Below, piece after piece: positions 1 through 10,215 of a DNA stretch of 24,172 nucleotides. The stretch is taken from assembly GCA_046597185.1 (NCBI GenBank), contig JBKJLF010000356.1:1-24172 (forward strand), written 5' to 3'. Source of the stretch: CAMBDR01 sp046597185 (lineage in GTDB: Bacteria > Pseudomonadota > Gammaproteobacteria > Burkholderiales > Burkholderiaceae_D). Made by a program: the position numbers and the translations under genes. Each line of letters starts with the position of its first letter. The stretch's first letter is position 1. Under the pieces are notes generated by a model that was given only the letters and a program-made list of their open reading frames with translations, made no database searches and was not told where the DNA came from.

Positions 1-3000
1 TTGGTGATGCGAGCTTATTACTGGAAGCGCAGCACGACATTATTTTTACATCAATTGGCAAGCTTGATGCCAACGGGCATACGTTAAACGTGTCTTTGTT
101 TGCGGGTATTGACGACACATTCCAAAATGCAGGAAAGAACGCCAGTGCCATTACCATGGCCAACGGCGCAGCTATTTTGACCAATGGCGGGACGGTGCAG
201 GCTACGGCAAAAATGAACGGCATCACCTTGGCGGGCATCAATACGGGTAGTGGTGATTTAGTCGTAGATTCAATGAATGGCGCGATCACCCAAAATTCGG
301 CGCTGACTGTGGGGGGCAAGGCTAGCTTTAATGCGGGTACCAGTTCGGTGAATCTGGGCACATCTAACAATGCCATTACCACACTGGGTGCCATTACTGC
401 TACGGGTGGGGATTTTACGCTCAATAATTCCGCTTCCACCAAAACATTGGCGCTGGCAGGTACTGTCAATGTGGGGGGTAAATTAATCGATTTAAATGGT
501 GGTGATAACCTGATTGATTTTGGTACCAATACTTTTACCGCCGGTGGTTTGCATGCCAAATCAAATTCATTGGATTTAACGAACGCTACTTTAGCTGCGG
601 TATCCGGCACTATCAACTTGGAACCATTTAGTATAGGCTCCACACTTTCTCTGGGCGGTGGGACGGGCACCTTTAATTTAGCCTCATCAGAAATTGCCAA
701 GATAAAAGCTTCAGCCGCGACGGATGTCATTTTTGGCGCTAGTGGCGGTACCGGCTTACTTACGCTGGGTGGCGCGGCCGATTTTGGTGCGCGCAATTTG
801 ACCTTAAATGTGGGGTCAATTACCGGTTCAAGTAAAGTTATCACTTCAAAAGATCTCACCTTAAATGCCAATACATCAGGCGGTGATATTGGTTTAACTG
901 GTAGCAGGATTTCTGTCGCCCCAACCGGGACGATTACTGTTACTACAAATAATGGCGATGCCTTCCTTGATCTGGGTGCTGCCGCTCGCGTATTTGGGAC
1001 ATCAACCGTTGGCACAGGCATTTTGGGTTTGACTTCTACCGGGGCGATTACCCAAACCGGTGCGATAACTGCTGGCACGTTAACGGTGAGTAATACTGGG
1101 GGCTTGACTAATTTTGGTACGCAAACCAATGCCATTTCGAATTTGGGCGCAATAACCAGTACGGGTGGTGATTTTTCTGTTAAAACCAGTGCTGGTTTGA
1201 CTGCGGCCAGTACGATCAATGCGACTGGCCATGCACTTACCCTGACCGGGGGGAGCGGCACACTGAACCTTAATTCTGCCAGTGTGATCGCTGCTGGTGC
1301 GACCTTACAAGCGCAAGATGTTTCGTTGAGTGGCACTACCTTATCCAAAGTCACCGGGACATTGACTCTGAAGCCCAATGCATCGAACGACAGCATCGGC
1401 CTGGCAGGGGGTACTGGCACCTTTAATTTAAATGCAGCCGATTTCACGGCCATTAGCGGAACTGGTGCTACCGCAGTTGTGATTGGCGAAACAGCGGGCA
1501 CGGGTGCCGTTACACTCGGTGGTACGGTAGGCTTGGGTACGCGTACCGTCACATTGAATGGTGGTTCGTTTGCGAATACGGGTACAGGTCAAACCATTAC
1601 CGCAGGCACATTGGCGCTCAATGCAACGGGTGGTGCGATTGGTGCCAGTGGTACCGGCGCGATTAGTGTCAACACCTCCACTGGTGTGAGCGTAACCACG
1701 ACTGCCGACAAGAATGCATTTTTGACGACCAGCGGTGGTTTTGCGCTGGGCACCTCAAACCTTGGTAAAGGTTCACTGGATTTAAGCCCAACTGGCGGTG
1801 GAGTTACGCAAACCGGCGTGTTGACAGCAGGCACCTTAACTATTACCGATGCCACCGCAGATATTACTCTGGATAAGGCCAACGTGATTAGCCACTTGGG
1901 TGCAGTGGGCGCGACGGGTAAGGCCGTCAGCATCACCAATAGCCAGGCACTGGATCAACAAACCGGGGCAATTACAGCGGGCACTTTGAGTGTAACCACC
2001 AGCGCTGGTGGGGTAGATTTTAGCTCGCAAACCAATGCCATCAGTAATTTGGGCGTGGTTTCCACCAAGGGCGATTTTTTACTGAAAAATAGTACTGCGC
2101 CAACGCTGACACAGGATATTACCGCAACCGGTGGCACGGTGAATTTGGCGGTAACGGGTGCTGGCACCTTGACCCTGGGCGCGGGAAAGGCGATTACTGC
2201 TACCAATCTGACCCTTAAAGCTGCCAGCGTGGATTTAGGCACGGGTGATTTGACTGCTGTGACCGGGGCAATTACTTTGCAACCGCAAACTAGCGCAACC
2301 AGCATTGGTTTGGCCGGTGGCACGGGCACATTCCAGTTGGATAGCACGACCATTGGTAAATTGAAAGCATCCAATGCCAGCACCATTGAAATTGGGGTGG
2401 GCGGCGGCACTGGCACCCTGACCACGGGCGGCGCGGTAGATTTGGCAGGTAAAGACTTGACCTTGCATGCGGGCACCTATGCTGAGCACGCCACTTCTGG
2501 TGATATTATCAGTGCGGCTAACTTGGTGCTAAACGCCAACAACGGTGCGAGTATTGGTGCCACTGGCACTGGCGCGATTGATATTGCCACGACGGGTAGC
2601 GTAAAGGTGGCCACTACTGGCAGCGCATTCTTGAATTCAAGCGGCACGCTGAAGGTTGGCACATCTAATGTTAGTGGCACACTCAGTTTTGCTAGTGGTG
2701 ATTTGACGCAAACCGGTGTCATTACAGCCAACACCCTGATGGTAACCAGCGCCTCGGCAGCGAATATTAATTTCGAGACACAGACCAATCAAATTACGCA
2801 CATCGGTACCATTTCGGACGTGGGTGGGCAGTTTCGGTTAAAAAATGGGCAAGCCCTCGACCAGACCGGCAGTATAACGACAACTGTATTGGCAATCCAG
2901 AACACAGGCCCAACCGATTTCAGTTCCCAGATCAATACCATTGCCAACCTCAATGCGGTACAGCAATCGGGTGGCGGGTTCAAGCTCAACAACCAAGGCA

Positions 3001-6000
3001 CGCCCCTCATATTCGGGGGGATTATTTCTGCACTAGGGCAGGACATTGCGATTGATACCGGTACTGCACCATTCAGTTTCGGTAATGTGGCTATCGATGC
3101 CAATAAATTTAATCTGATTGCCAAGGGCGTAAGCCAAACCACTGGCGGTGTTGTATTCAATGCCGCTACCACAATCAATGCAGGTGCTGGCGCGGTAACT
3201 TTGACGGGTGCGGGCAATGCCTTCACCCAAACCATCAACATGAGCAATACCGGGGCCAATCCGATACAAATCACTTCATCCGGTGCGCTGGCTCTGGGCA
3301 CAATCAATGTTGGCAGTAATTTGGTAGTGCTTGCCAGTGGCGATGTGACCCAAAGCGCCAGTACCAGCTTGACCGTGCCCGGCACTACCAGCGTGACCAT
3401 GGATGGCGGCACCCATAATATTGTGTTGGACAGTGTTACCAATAATATGGCCGGGGCGATTGCGATTGCAAATGGGCGGGGTATTGTGCAGGACGTTGTG
3501 CTCACCAACGGCCATGCTGGCCTGGCGCTATTGCCCATCTTGCCCGCAAGTGTGCGTGACCTGACATTGAGTTTCCAAAATGGCAGCGTGGCGCTGGATG
3601 GTGGAGCCAATGTTACGCGCAATTTAGCCGTGACGGCAGGTGGCGATATCACTCAGACAGCGCCATTGAGCGTAATTGGTACCACCACCCTTAACGCAGG
3701 CAGTAATGATATTGCCCTTGTCAACGTAAATAACGATCTGCGCGGTGCAGTAGTGGCCAATGGTGCCAATGTCAAACTCAGTTCCAATGCTTTGCAATTG
3801 GGCACCGCTGCCATTACCGGAACGCTTGATCTGATCAGTACCGGATCAGTGACTCAAATTGGCGGCAGTGCGCTAACCGTGGGCGGCAATATCAGCGTGA
3901 CGCTCAATACCAATGCAAATCAGGCGGTCGATTTGTCCGAGCCCGGCAATAATTTTGCAGGCACCATCAACGTCCTCAACGGCACTGGCAGTGTGAAGGA
4001 TGTTAGCATCAGCAACAGTAAAATCGGCAATACCAACTTCACCGTGCCCAGCGTGGTGAACAACCTGACGCTGAAACAAAGCGGCGGCGGAGTGAACCTG
4101 AATGTGGGCACCATCACTGGCAGTTTTAACCTGACGACTGCTGGCACGGTGGCCGGAGGCGCGTTGAAGGTGGATGGCAACACCACCATTGATGCAGGCA
4201 GCGGCACCATTTTTCTGACAAGCAACACCAATGTATTTACCGGGGGCGTTACCATTGTTAATGCCGATTCGGTTGATCTGAACAATAACGGCAACCTGAT
4301 CATTGATGGTGTCAAGGCGAATAACCTTACCTTGACCAACACAAGTGGATCGATCACGCAAACCGGGCCGATCAGGGTTATCGGCAGTAACAGCTTTGAT
4401 GCGGGTAGCCATGCCATTACACTCAATGATGGCGGCAATGATTTTGGCCTGGTGGATTTGGCCAATGCCGGAACCAGTGTATCGTTGACTGATATGAATG
4501 GCATCCAGATCAACAAGATTACGACTGGTTCGCTCAACGTCGTGACGAGTGGTGGCATGAATCAGGGCTTGGCGGGGCTGAAAGTGACGGGTAATGCCAT
4601 TTTTAACGGTGGCTCCGGCTCAATTGACCTTAATGGCAGCAATAACCAGTTTGGTGGCGCTGTGCGCTTGATCAGTAACGTGAATGCGACGCTGGTCACT
4701 AGTGGCGGCTTGACTCTTGGACAATCCAGTGTGGGTGGCAAACTGGTAGTGAATGCGAATGGCCCAATAACGCAGACAGGTACGCTGACTGTAAGCGGTG
4801 CGACGGTTTTGGACAGTGGGGCCAACGACCTGACTGTAGGCGATAATGCCAATAGCTTCACTGGCAGCCTGACAATTGCGCACGCCAACAATGCAACCCT
4901 GTTTAACACCAAGGCCGTGCAACTGGGTACCAGCAACGTCACTGGCAAGTTGAATGTTACTACCCAGGGTGGAGTAAGCCAAAGCGGTGCGCTCACGGTG
5001 GCAGGTGCCAGCCGCTTCACGCTCGATACCACCTTGAACCAGGATGTGATGCTTAACGATGCGGGTAATGATTTTGCCGGCAACGTCGTTATTGCCACTG
5101 CCAGCGCGGGTACGGCGCATGATGTTAGTTTGACCAATAACCACCTTGGCCCAGCCAGCCTGACTTTGCCTGCCAGTTTGAATAGTCTCACGCTCAAGCA
5201 ACCACAGGGGGCAGTTACGCTGGCCGGTGGCAATATCGTGCAGGATCTGGATGTGACGGCGGGTGGTGACATTGGGCAAACTGGCGCATTAGTTGTGGGT
5301 GGACTTGCCGCACTGGATGCAGGTAATGCTAATTCGATTATCTTGAACAAAGCCAATGATTTTCAGGGTATCGTCCGGCTCTTCAGTGCCAAAGATGCAA
5401 GCTTGAACGACATAAATGCTTTGTCGCTTGGCGGCTCCAGACTGTCGGGTAATCTGAGTGTCACCAGTGTAGGCGCAGTGACACAAATTCCAACTACGTT
5501 TATTAGAGTCACTGGCACCAGCAGTTTCGACAGCGGGGGTAATCCGATTACCCTCAACAAAGTCAATGACTTCGTTGGTGCATTATCGCTCAAGGGCAGC
5601 ACCGTCAGCATCGGCGATATGAATGCGCTGGTGCTGGGTAACAGCGCGGTGACAGGCGATTTGACCCTGAATGTGGCTGGCAACCTGACGCAAAGTGGGG
5701 CCTTGACTGTAGGCGGTACCAGCACCATCACCCTCAATACCAACCCGAATCTGGATGTAATCCTCAATAACCTGGCGAATAATTTTACCGGCAATGTCAG
5801 CATCGTCAATGGCAGCGGCACCCTGCGTGATCTCACCCTCAGCAATAGCCACGCCGGTAGTGCCAACATCACCTTGCCAACCAACCTGAATAATCTGACA
5901 CTGGCACAAAGCAATGGCGCAATCACACTCGCCAGTGCCACCCTCAGCGGCAGTCTGGGCGTAACAGCCAACGGCTCAATCACCCAAACTGGTGCGCTCA

Positions 6001-8940
6001 CGGTAAGCGGCAACACCACCCTCAATGCCGGCAATAACCCAATCACCCTCGCCAGCAATAATGATTTTATCGGTGCCATAGCCATTGCTAAGGCCAGCAC
6101 AGTCACTCTTTACGACAGCAATGCGCTCACTCTGGACAGCGCCAATATCACCGGCAGTTTGCGCATCAACACAGGCGGCAACCTGACACAAAGCGGCGTG
6201 CTCAACGTAGGTGGCACCACCCAGTTGGATGTGGGCAGCAACAACATCACCCTGAACAATGCCGATAACAATTTTAACGGCAGCGTGAGCGTGAACGCGC
6301 GAGATGCCAGCCTGGCCGATGCCAATGCGCTGGATTTTGGCGCAAGCAATATTACGGGCAACTTAAGCGTCCATGTGGGCGGCAACCTCACCCAAAGCGG
6401 CAAACTGGTAGTGGCCGGCACCACCGATATTATTTTGGATCGCAACCCTGGCCTGGATGTGTTGCTCACCGATGCCAGCAACGACTTTGCCGGCCAGGTC
6501 AGTGTGTTAAATGGCACGGGCAGTGCCGCCAATGTGAATGTGGCCAATGCCCACCCCGGCGCTGCCAAGGTGATTGTGTCCGACAAGCTGGCCAGCCTTA
6601 CCCTCAGCAACAGCCAAGGCTCATTGGATGTGAACGCCACCACCGTCAGCGGTAACCTGAATATTATTGCCGCTGGCAAAATCACCCAAAACGGCGCGTT
6701 GGTGGTGGGCGGCAATACCACACTCGATGCGGGTAATAACGACATCATCCTTACCTTGCCCGGTAACGATTTTACCGGTTCGGTGAGCATCATCCAGGGC
6801 AACAACGTCACCCTCAACTATGGTAAAAACCTGGTGCTGGGCGAATCCCATGTGGGCGGTAATCTGGACCTGACCAACCTGGGCAATATCACCCAGCTTG
6901 GCGCACTCAGCGTGGGCGGCAACACGCAAATTGATGCGGGCAGCAATGCCGTTAACCTGGGCAATGCGGCCAACCATTTTGGTGGCATGCTGGCCATTGC
7001 CCAGGCGGGGGATGTGACTATCGGCAGCGCTGGCAATTTACTCTTGAATGGGGTACATGCCAGTGGCAATTTCACGCTCAATTCTGCCGGCAATGTGGCG
7101 CAAAACTCTGGTAAGGCCTTGGCCGTGCATGGCAACCAATTGACGCAGGCCGTCAGCCTGGTTGAGCCATTGGTAGTGGCCGGCACCACCAGCATTAACC
7201 TGAGCACCCAGCCGAATTTGAATGTCTCGCTCACCGCCCCCGGTAATGATTTGGCGGGGAGCGTCAGTATCGTCAGCAGCAATGGCGCGGCGGGTAATAT
7301 CAGTCTGGTCAATAACCATGCGGGTGACGGCAATCTCAGCTTGCCGCAAAGTATGGGGAGTTTGCTGCTCAGGCAAGCCCAGGGCGGCGTGGTTTTGTCC
7401 GCTGCCACCCTAAGTGGTAGCCTGGATGTGAGTGCCGGCGGTAGCATAACCCAAAACGGTGGCTTGACGGTGGCGCAGGGCAGCACGCTGGATGCGGGTA
7501 GCCATGGCATTACCCTGTCGGACCCGAATAACGATTTTGTGGGGGCGGTAAGCTTGACTGCGCTTGATGCGAATCTGGTTGATCGAAACAGCCTGCGCTT
7601 GGGTGCCAGCAAGCTGGGTAATAATCTCGATCTTTATGTGGGCGGCAAGCTGGATCAAATCGGCACACTGACGGTGGGCGGAGCGAGCAAGATCACCCTG
7701 GATGGGCCGCTTGAGGTGGATGTGATTTTATCCAATCCCGCCAATAGTTTGATTGGCCCGGTGACGATTGCCAATGGCAGCGGCAATGCGCATGATGTTA
7801 CTCTGGCCAACGCCTTACCCGCTGGCGCAAAGGTGATTGTGCCGGATAATGTGAATAACCTGACCCTGAACAATAGCCTGGGTGGTCTGGAGTTGGTGGC
7901 CACCAGCGTGAGCGGTGATTTAAGCGCCACCGCAGCGGGAAAAATTACCCAAAGCGGTGCGCTAAGCGTGCTGGGTAACACCTTGCTCGATGCGGGTAAA
8001 AACGATATTTTGCTGTCCCTGGCCAACAACGATTTTGCCGGCCAGATCACCATCGCCAGCCATGCTGACGCCGCAGGCAGCGTGAGTTTAAGCAATCAAC
8101 ACGCGGGTGTGAATACGATTGTTTTACCCAATAGCTTGCAGAATTTGCAGATCAATCAAACCAGGGGCGCGCTGGAATTATCCGGTGCGCTGCTGCAAGG
8201 CGATTTGACGCTGCTCAGCGCTGGCCCTGTCACCCAAACCGGGGCCTTGCTGGTGGCAGGCAAGAGCACGCTGGATGCGGGAAGTAGCAACATTACCTTC
8301 AGCAATGGCGGAAATGACTTTTCGGGCCTGGTATCCATCGTCAATGCCGCCAACGCCAGTTTGAGCGATAAAAACAGCTTGCGTTTGGGCGCGGTGAAAG
8401 TGAGCAATGATGTTACTTTGGTGAGCGCGGGGGCGATTGGGCAAGATGCGGCTTTGCTTGCTGCCAGCTTACATCTGACCAATACAGCAGGCTCCACTGT
8501 GTTGGACAATGTTGGCAACCAGATTGCGAACCTGGCCAGCGTGAGTCAAACAGGCGGCGGTTTTGTGTTGACTAACCAAAGCAGCGCGTTGAAACTGGGC
8601 GCGGTGACTAATCAAGGGGGAAATATCGATATTCGTAACACCGGGACGATTGAAGTGAATAACCCGGTCGTGGCGCAAGGCGGTACGGTGTTCCTGGATA
8701 GCAGTGCCGATATCGTGTTAAATGCACCCGTTAGTGCAAATACCAGTGGCGTCTCGGTGCGCCTGGCAGCCGGGCACAATTTTATTAACAACGCCGGTGC
8801 CAGCGCCATTAGCAGCGGTACGGGTAATTATCAAGTGTATGCGGCTGATCCGGCGGGTAGTGTGTTGGGTGGCCTGGGTTCGGCTCCCACATTATTTAAT
8901 ACCAAACCGGGTGACAATATTGCCAGCAGTGGCAATGTGA
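1..8940 (+). repeat. Coding repeat region of the adhesin: three module types in tandem
   Basis: The protein repeats are modular. Type C modules (about 240-300 aa) lie near bases 590-1330, 1330-2240 and 2240-3000. They share a GGTGTFxL segment, a GGTGxLTxGG segment and a FGTQTNAISNLG-like segment. From about 3390 a longer module (type B) recurs near 3390, 3890, 5010, 5720, 6420, 7190 and 7690, with a shortened copy near 8010. It has the pattern ITLxTxPNxDVxL, then NFxGxVSIxNGSG, then LPxxLNNLTLxQSxGxxxL. Shorter units (type A: ITQTGALTVxGxTxLDAGxNxITL plus NDFxGAVxI) fill the spaces between the type B copies. The DNA copies are diverged but similar, which suggests old duplication with some homogenisation. 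Boundaries are approximate. Confidence 0.75.
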
Positions 8941-10202
8941 TTGCGTTTGCCGCGCCTGATCCGGCACCACCGCCGCTGCCTGTTACACAACGCGTCGAGG
9001 ACCCGGTGGTGGTGAGTACGCCCGTTACCACGAGCACCACCACGCCAGTGGTTGAGATTGTGATCAGCAAACCCGAGGTGGTGATCAGCACCGGCACCAG
9101 CACCAGCACCGACAAGACCGATACCGTGGTCGCCAGTACCAAACCAGTGGCCACGACCACCAGCAAAACCGAACCGGTGGCCGAGCCGGCGAAAACCGAC
9201 ACGGTGGCGGCCAAAACCGAGGCGGCACCAGAACCCGTGAAAACCGAAACGGCCGTTGCCAGCAGTAAGGCCGCGCCAGTAAAATTGGCCAATGCGCCCG
9301 CCGTATTTGAGCAATTTGTGCAACAGCGGCACGAAGACAATACCGTGCGCTACCAAACCGCGCTGAATATTTTGAACAACGACCCGCGCGCTGCTGACTT
9401 AAAAACCTGTGCCGAAGGCGCGAGCGCGAGTGAAGCTTGTATTCCCGCCTTTGATAAACTGGAACTGCCATTGTTGGCGGAAGGCCGCGAAATCAAGCGT
9501 AAAGTGGCATTCCTGATTGGTAATAACGACTACCGGACTGACGTGCCCAAACTCGAAACGCCCATTCATGATGTCAGTGAAATCGCTCAAATCCTTGAGC
9601 AACAGTTTGGCTATCAAGTCCATATTCTGAAAAATGCCAGCAAACTGCAACTGGTTAACTTCTTGCGGCAAATGACGCAAAACCGTGAACAAGATGAAAG
9701 TGTGTTACTGTTTTATGCCGGACATGGTTATCAGACCGAGAGCAATGGCCAGGGCTTTTGGATTCCGGTGGATGCGTCGGTGGATGATCCGGCGACCTGG
9801 GTTTCAAATAATGACATCAATAAATTTTTGGGCGCAGTGCCTGCCAAACAAGTCATGTTGATTTCGGACAGTTGTTTCTCTGGTACGCTGGCCAAAGAAA
9901 AAGGTTTGATTTCGAGAAAAGCGTTGAGTCGCAGCGAAATTTTGGGGCGGCGCACCGTCGCCGTCATGAGTTCGGGCGGGGAAGAACCGGTGGCCGATGA
10001 AGGCAAAGACGGGCATTCCATTTTTGCCTGGAATTTTATCCAGCAACTGAAACAAATGCCACAATCCGTGAATGCCGCCGAATTTTTTGAAAGAGTGAAG
10101 CAAGGGGTGCAAGCCGAATATCCACAAAAACCACGATATACGGGTTTGTTACAAGCAGGGCATATGGAAGGCGGGGATTATTTGATTGAATTAAAGAAAT
10201 AA
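1..10202 (+). CDS. Giant filamentous-haemagglutinin-like repeat exoprotein with C-terminal caspase (peptidase C14) domain, 5' partial
   Basis: The frame is open to the left edge (codons from base 3), so the gene starts outside the window and the GTG at 90 is only an internal Val. Residue numbers here count from that GTG. Residues up to about 2950 are Gly/Asn/Thr/Ser/Ala-rich short beta-strand repeats of the filamentous haemagglutinin type, with recurring ITQTGALTV, NDFxGxVSI and LDAGxNxITL motifs. A Pro/Thr/Lys linker follows (about 2956-3070). Next comes a segment with Cys3107 and Cys3117, then a caspase-like domain (about 3135-3360). That domain begins KVAFLIGNNDY and carries the catalytic motifs YAGHG (His3212) and SDSCFSG (Cys3262). 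I see no other cysteine. Proteins of this shape are normally exported through a partner outer-membrane pore, but the N-terminal secretion domain lies outside the window. Inference: a surface or secreted fibre displaying a protease; its substrate is unknown. The next gene, tagH, is 193 nt downstream behind its own -10 box. Confidence is high for the fold assignments and low for any role. Confidence 0.93.
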   Translation, partial: GDASLLLEAQHDIIFTSIGKLDANGHTLNVSLFAGIDDTFQNAGKNASAITMANGAAILTNGGTVQATAKMNGITLAGINTGSGDLVVDSMNGAITQNSALTVGGKASFNAGTSSVNLGTSNNAITTLGAITATGGDFTLNNSASTKTLALAGTVNVGGKLIDLNGGDNLIDFGTNTFTAGGLHAKSNSLDLTNATLAAVSGTINLEPFSIGSTLSLGGGTGTFNLASSEIAKIKASAATDVIFGASGGTGLLTLGGAADFGARNLTLNVGSITGSSKVITSKDLTLNANTSGGDIGLTGSRISVAPTGTITVTTNNGDAFLDLGAAARVFGTSTVGTGILGLTSTGAITQTGAITAGTLTVSNTGGLTNFGTQTNAISNLGAITSTGGDFSVKTSAGLTAASTINATGHALTLTGGSGTLNLNSASVIAAGATLQAQDVSLSGTTLSKVTGTLTLKPNASNDSIGLAGGTGTFNLNAADFTAISGTGATAVVIGETAGTGAVTLGGTVGLGTRTVTLNGGSFANTGTGQTITAGTLALNATGGAIGASGTGAISVNTSTGVSVTTTADKNAFLTTSGGFALGTSNLGKGSLDLSPTGGGVTQTGVLTAGTLTITDATADITLDKANVISHLGAVGATGKAVSITNSQALDQQTGAITAGTLSVTTSAGGVDFSSQTNAISNLGVVSTKGDFLLKNSTAPTLTQDITATGGTVNLAVTGAGTLTLGAGKAITATNLTLKAASVDLGTGDLTAVTGAITLQPQTSATSIGLAGGTGTFQLDSTTIGKLKASNASTIEIGVGGGTGTLTTGGAVDLAGKDLTLHAGTYAEHATSGDIISAANLVLNANNGASIGATGTGAIDIATTGSVKVATTGSAFLNSSGTLKVGTSNVSGTLSFASGDLTQTGVITANTLMVTSASAANINFETQTNQITHIGTISDVGGQFRLKNGQALDQTGSITTTVLAIQNTGPTDFSSQINTIANLNAVQQSGGGFKLNNQGTPLIFGGIISALGQDIAIDTGTAPFSFGNVAIDANKFNLIAKGVSQTTGGVVFNAATTINAGAGAVTLTGAGNAFTQTINMSNTGANPIQITSSGALALGTINVGSNLVVLASGDVTQSASTSLTVPGTTSVTMDGGTHNIVLDSVTNNMAGAIAIANGRGIVQDVVLTNGHAGLALLPILPASVRDLTLSFQNGSVALDGGANVTRNLAVTAGGDITQTAPLSVIGTTTLNAGSNDIALVNVNNDLRGAVVANGANVKLSSNALQLGTAAITGTLDLISTGSVTQIGGSALTVGGNISVTLNTNANQAVDLSEPGNNFAGTINVLNGTGSVKDVSISNSKIGNTNFTVPSVVNNLTLKQSGGGVNLNVGTITGSFNLTTAGTVAGGALKVDGNTTIDAGSGTIFLTSNTNVFTGGVTIVNADSVDLNNNGNLIIDGVKANNLTLTNTSGSITQTGPIRVIGSNSFDAGSHAITLNDGGNDFGLVDLANAGTSVSLTDMNGIQINKITTGSLNVVTSGGMNQGLAGLKVTGNAIFNGGSGSIDLNGSNNQFGGAVRLISNVNATLVTSGGLTLGQSSVGGKLVVNANGPITQTGTLTVSGATVLDSGANDLTVGDNANSFTGSLTIAHANNATLFNTKAVQLGTSNVTGKLNVTTQGGVSQSGALTVAGASRFTLDTTLNQDVMLNDAGNDFAGNVVIATASAGTAHDVSLTNNHLGPASLTLPASLNSLTLKQPQGAVTLAGGNIVQDLDVTAGGDIGQTGALVVGGLAALDAGNANSIILNKANDFQGIVRLFSAKDASLNDINALSLGGSRLSGNLSVTSVGAVTQIPTTFIRVTGTSSFDSGGNPITLNKVNDFVGALSLKGSTVSIGDMNALVLGNSAVTGDLTLNVAGNLTQSGALTVGGTSTITLNTNPNLDVILNNLANNFTGNVSIVNGSGTLRDLTLSNSHAGSANITLPTNLNNLTLAQSNGAITLASATLSGSLGVTANGSITQTGALTVSGNTTLNAGNNPITLASNNDFIGAIAIAKASTVTLYDSNALTLDSANITGSLRINTGGNLTQSGVLNVGGTTQLDVGSNNITLNNADNNFNGSVSVNARDASLADANALDFGASNITGNLSVHVGGNLTQSGKLVVAGTTDIILDRNPGLDVLLTDASNDFAGQVSVLNGTGSAANVNVANAHPGAAKVIVSDKLASLTLSNSQGSLDVNATTVSGNLNIIAAGKITQNGALVVGGNTTLDAGNNDIILTLPGNDFTGSVSIIQGNNVTLNYGKNLVLGESHVGGNLDLTNLGNITQLGALSVGGNTQIDAGSNAVNLGNAANHFGGMLAIAQAGDVTIGSAGNLLLNGVHASGNFTLNSAGNVAQNSGKALAVHGNQLTQAVSLVEPLVVAGTTSINLSTQPNLNVSLTAPGNDLAGSVSIVSSNGAAGNISLVNNHAGDGNLSLPQSMGSLLLRQAQGGVVLSAATLSGSLDVSAGGSITQNGGLTVAQGSTLDAGSHGITLSDPNNDFVGAVSLTALDANLVDRNSLRLGASKLGNNLDLYVGGKLDQIGTLTVGGASKITLDGPLEVDVILSNPANSLIGPVTIANGSGNAHDVTLANALPAGAKVIVPDNVNNLTLNNSLGGLELVATSVSGDLSATAAGKITQSGALSVLGNTLLDAGKNDILLSLANNDFAGQITIASHADAAGSVSLSNQHAGVNTIVLPNSLQNLQINQTRGALELSGALLQGDLTLLSAGPVTQTGALLVAGKSTLDAGSSNITFSNGGNDFSGLVSIVNAANASLSDKNSLRLGAVKVSNDVTLVSAGAIGQDAALLAASLHLTNTAGSTVLDNVGNQIANLASVSQTGGGFVLTNQSSALKLGAVTNQGGNIDIRNTGTIEVNNPVVAQGGTVFLDSSADIVLNAPVSANTSGVSVRLAAGHNFINNAGASAISSGTGNYQVYAADPAGSVLGGLGSAPTLFNTKPGDNIASSGNVIAFAAPDPAPPPLPVTQRVEDPVVVSTPVTTSTTTPVVEIVISKPEVVISTGTSTSTDKTDTVVASTKPVATTTSKTEPVAEPAKTDTVAAKTEAAPEPVKTETAVASSKAAPVKLANAPAVFEQFVQQRHEDNTVRYQTALNILNNDPRAADLKTCAEGASASEACIPAFDKLELPLLAEGREIKRKVAFLIGNNDYRTDVPKLETPIHDVSEIAQILEQQFGYQVHILKNASKLQLVNFLRQMTQNREQDESVLLFYAGHGYQTESNGQGFWIPVDASVDDPATWVSNNDINKFLGAVPAKQVMLISDSCFSGTLAKEKGLISRKALSRSEILGRRTVAVMSSGGEEPVADEGKDGHSIFAWNFIQQLKQMPQSVNAAEFFERVKQGVQAEYPQKPRYTGLLQAGHMEGGDYLIELKK

Positions 10203-10215
10203 ATCAGGGCTTTCA

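Noticed and set aside
90..92. GTG at 90 as the start codon of the giant protein
   Set aside because: The frame is open through base 3 with adhesin-like residues (DIIFTSIGKLDANGHTLNV), and there is no ribosome binding site, so the gene begins outside the window.
1..8940. CRISPR array or other short-spacer repeat array
   Set aside because: The repeats are diverged, coding, and in one frame. There are no identical 24-40-nt repeats with unique spacers and no cas genes.
1589..9692. Many long minus-strand ORFs across the adhesin (for example 2789-3652, 8831-9340)
   Set aside because: They are antisense shadows of a repetitive gene. Their proteins are Val/Pro/Leu simple sequence with no domain and no ribosome binding sites.
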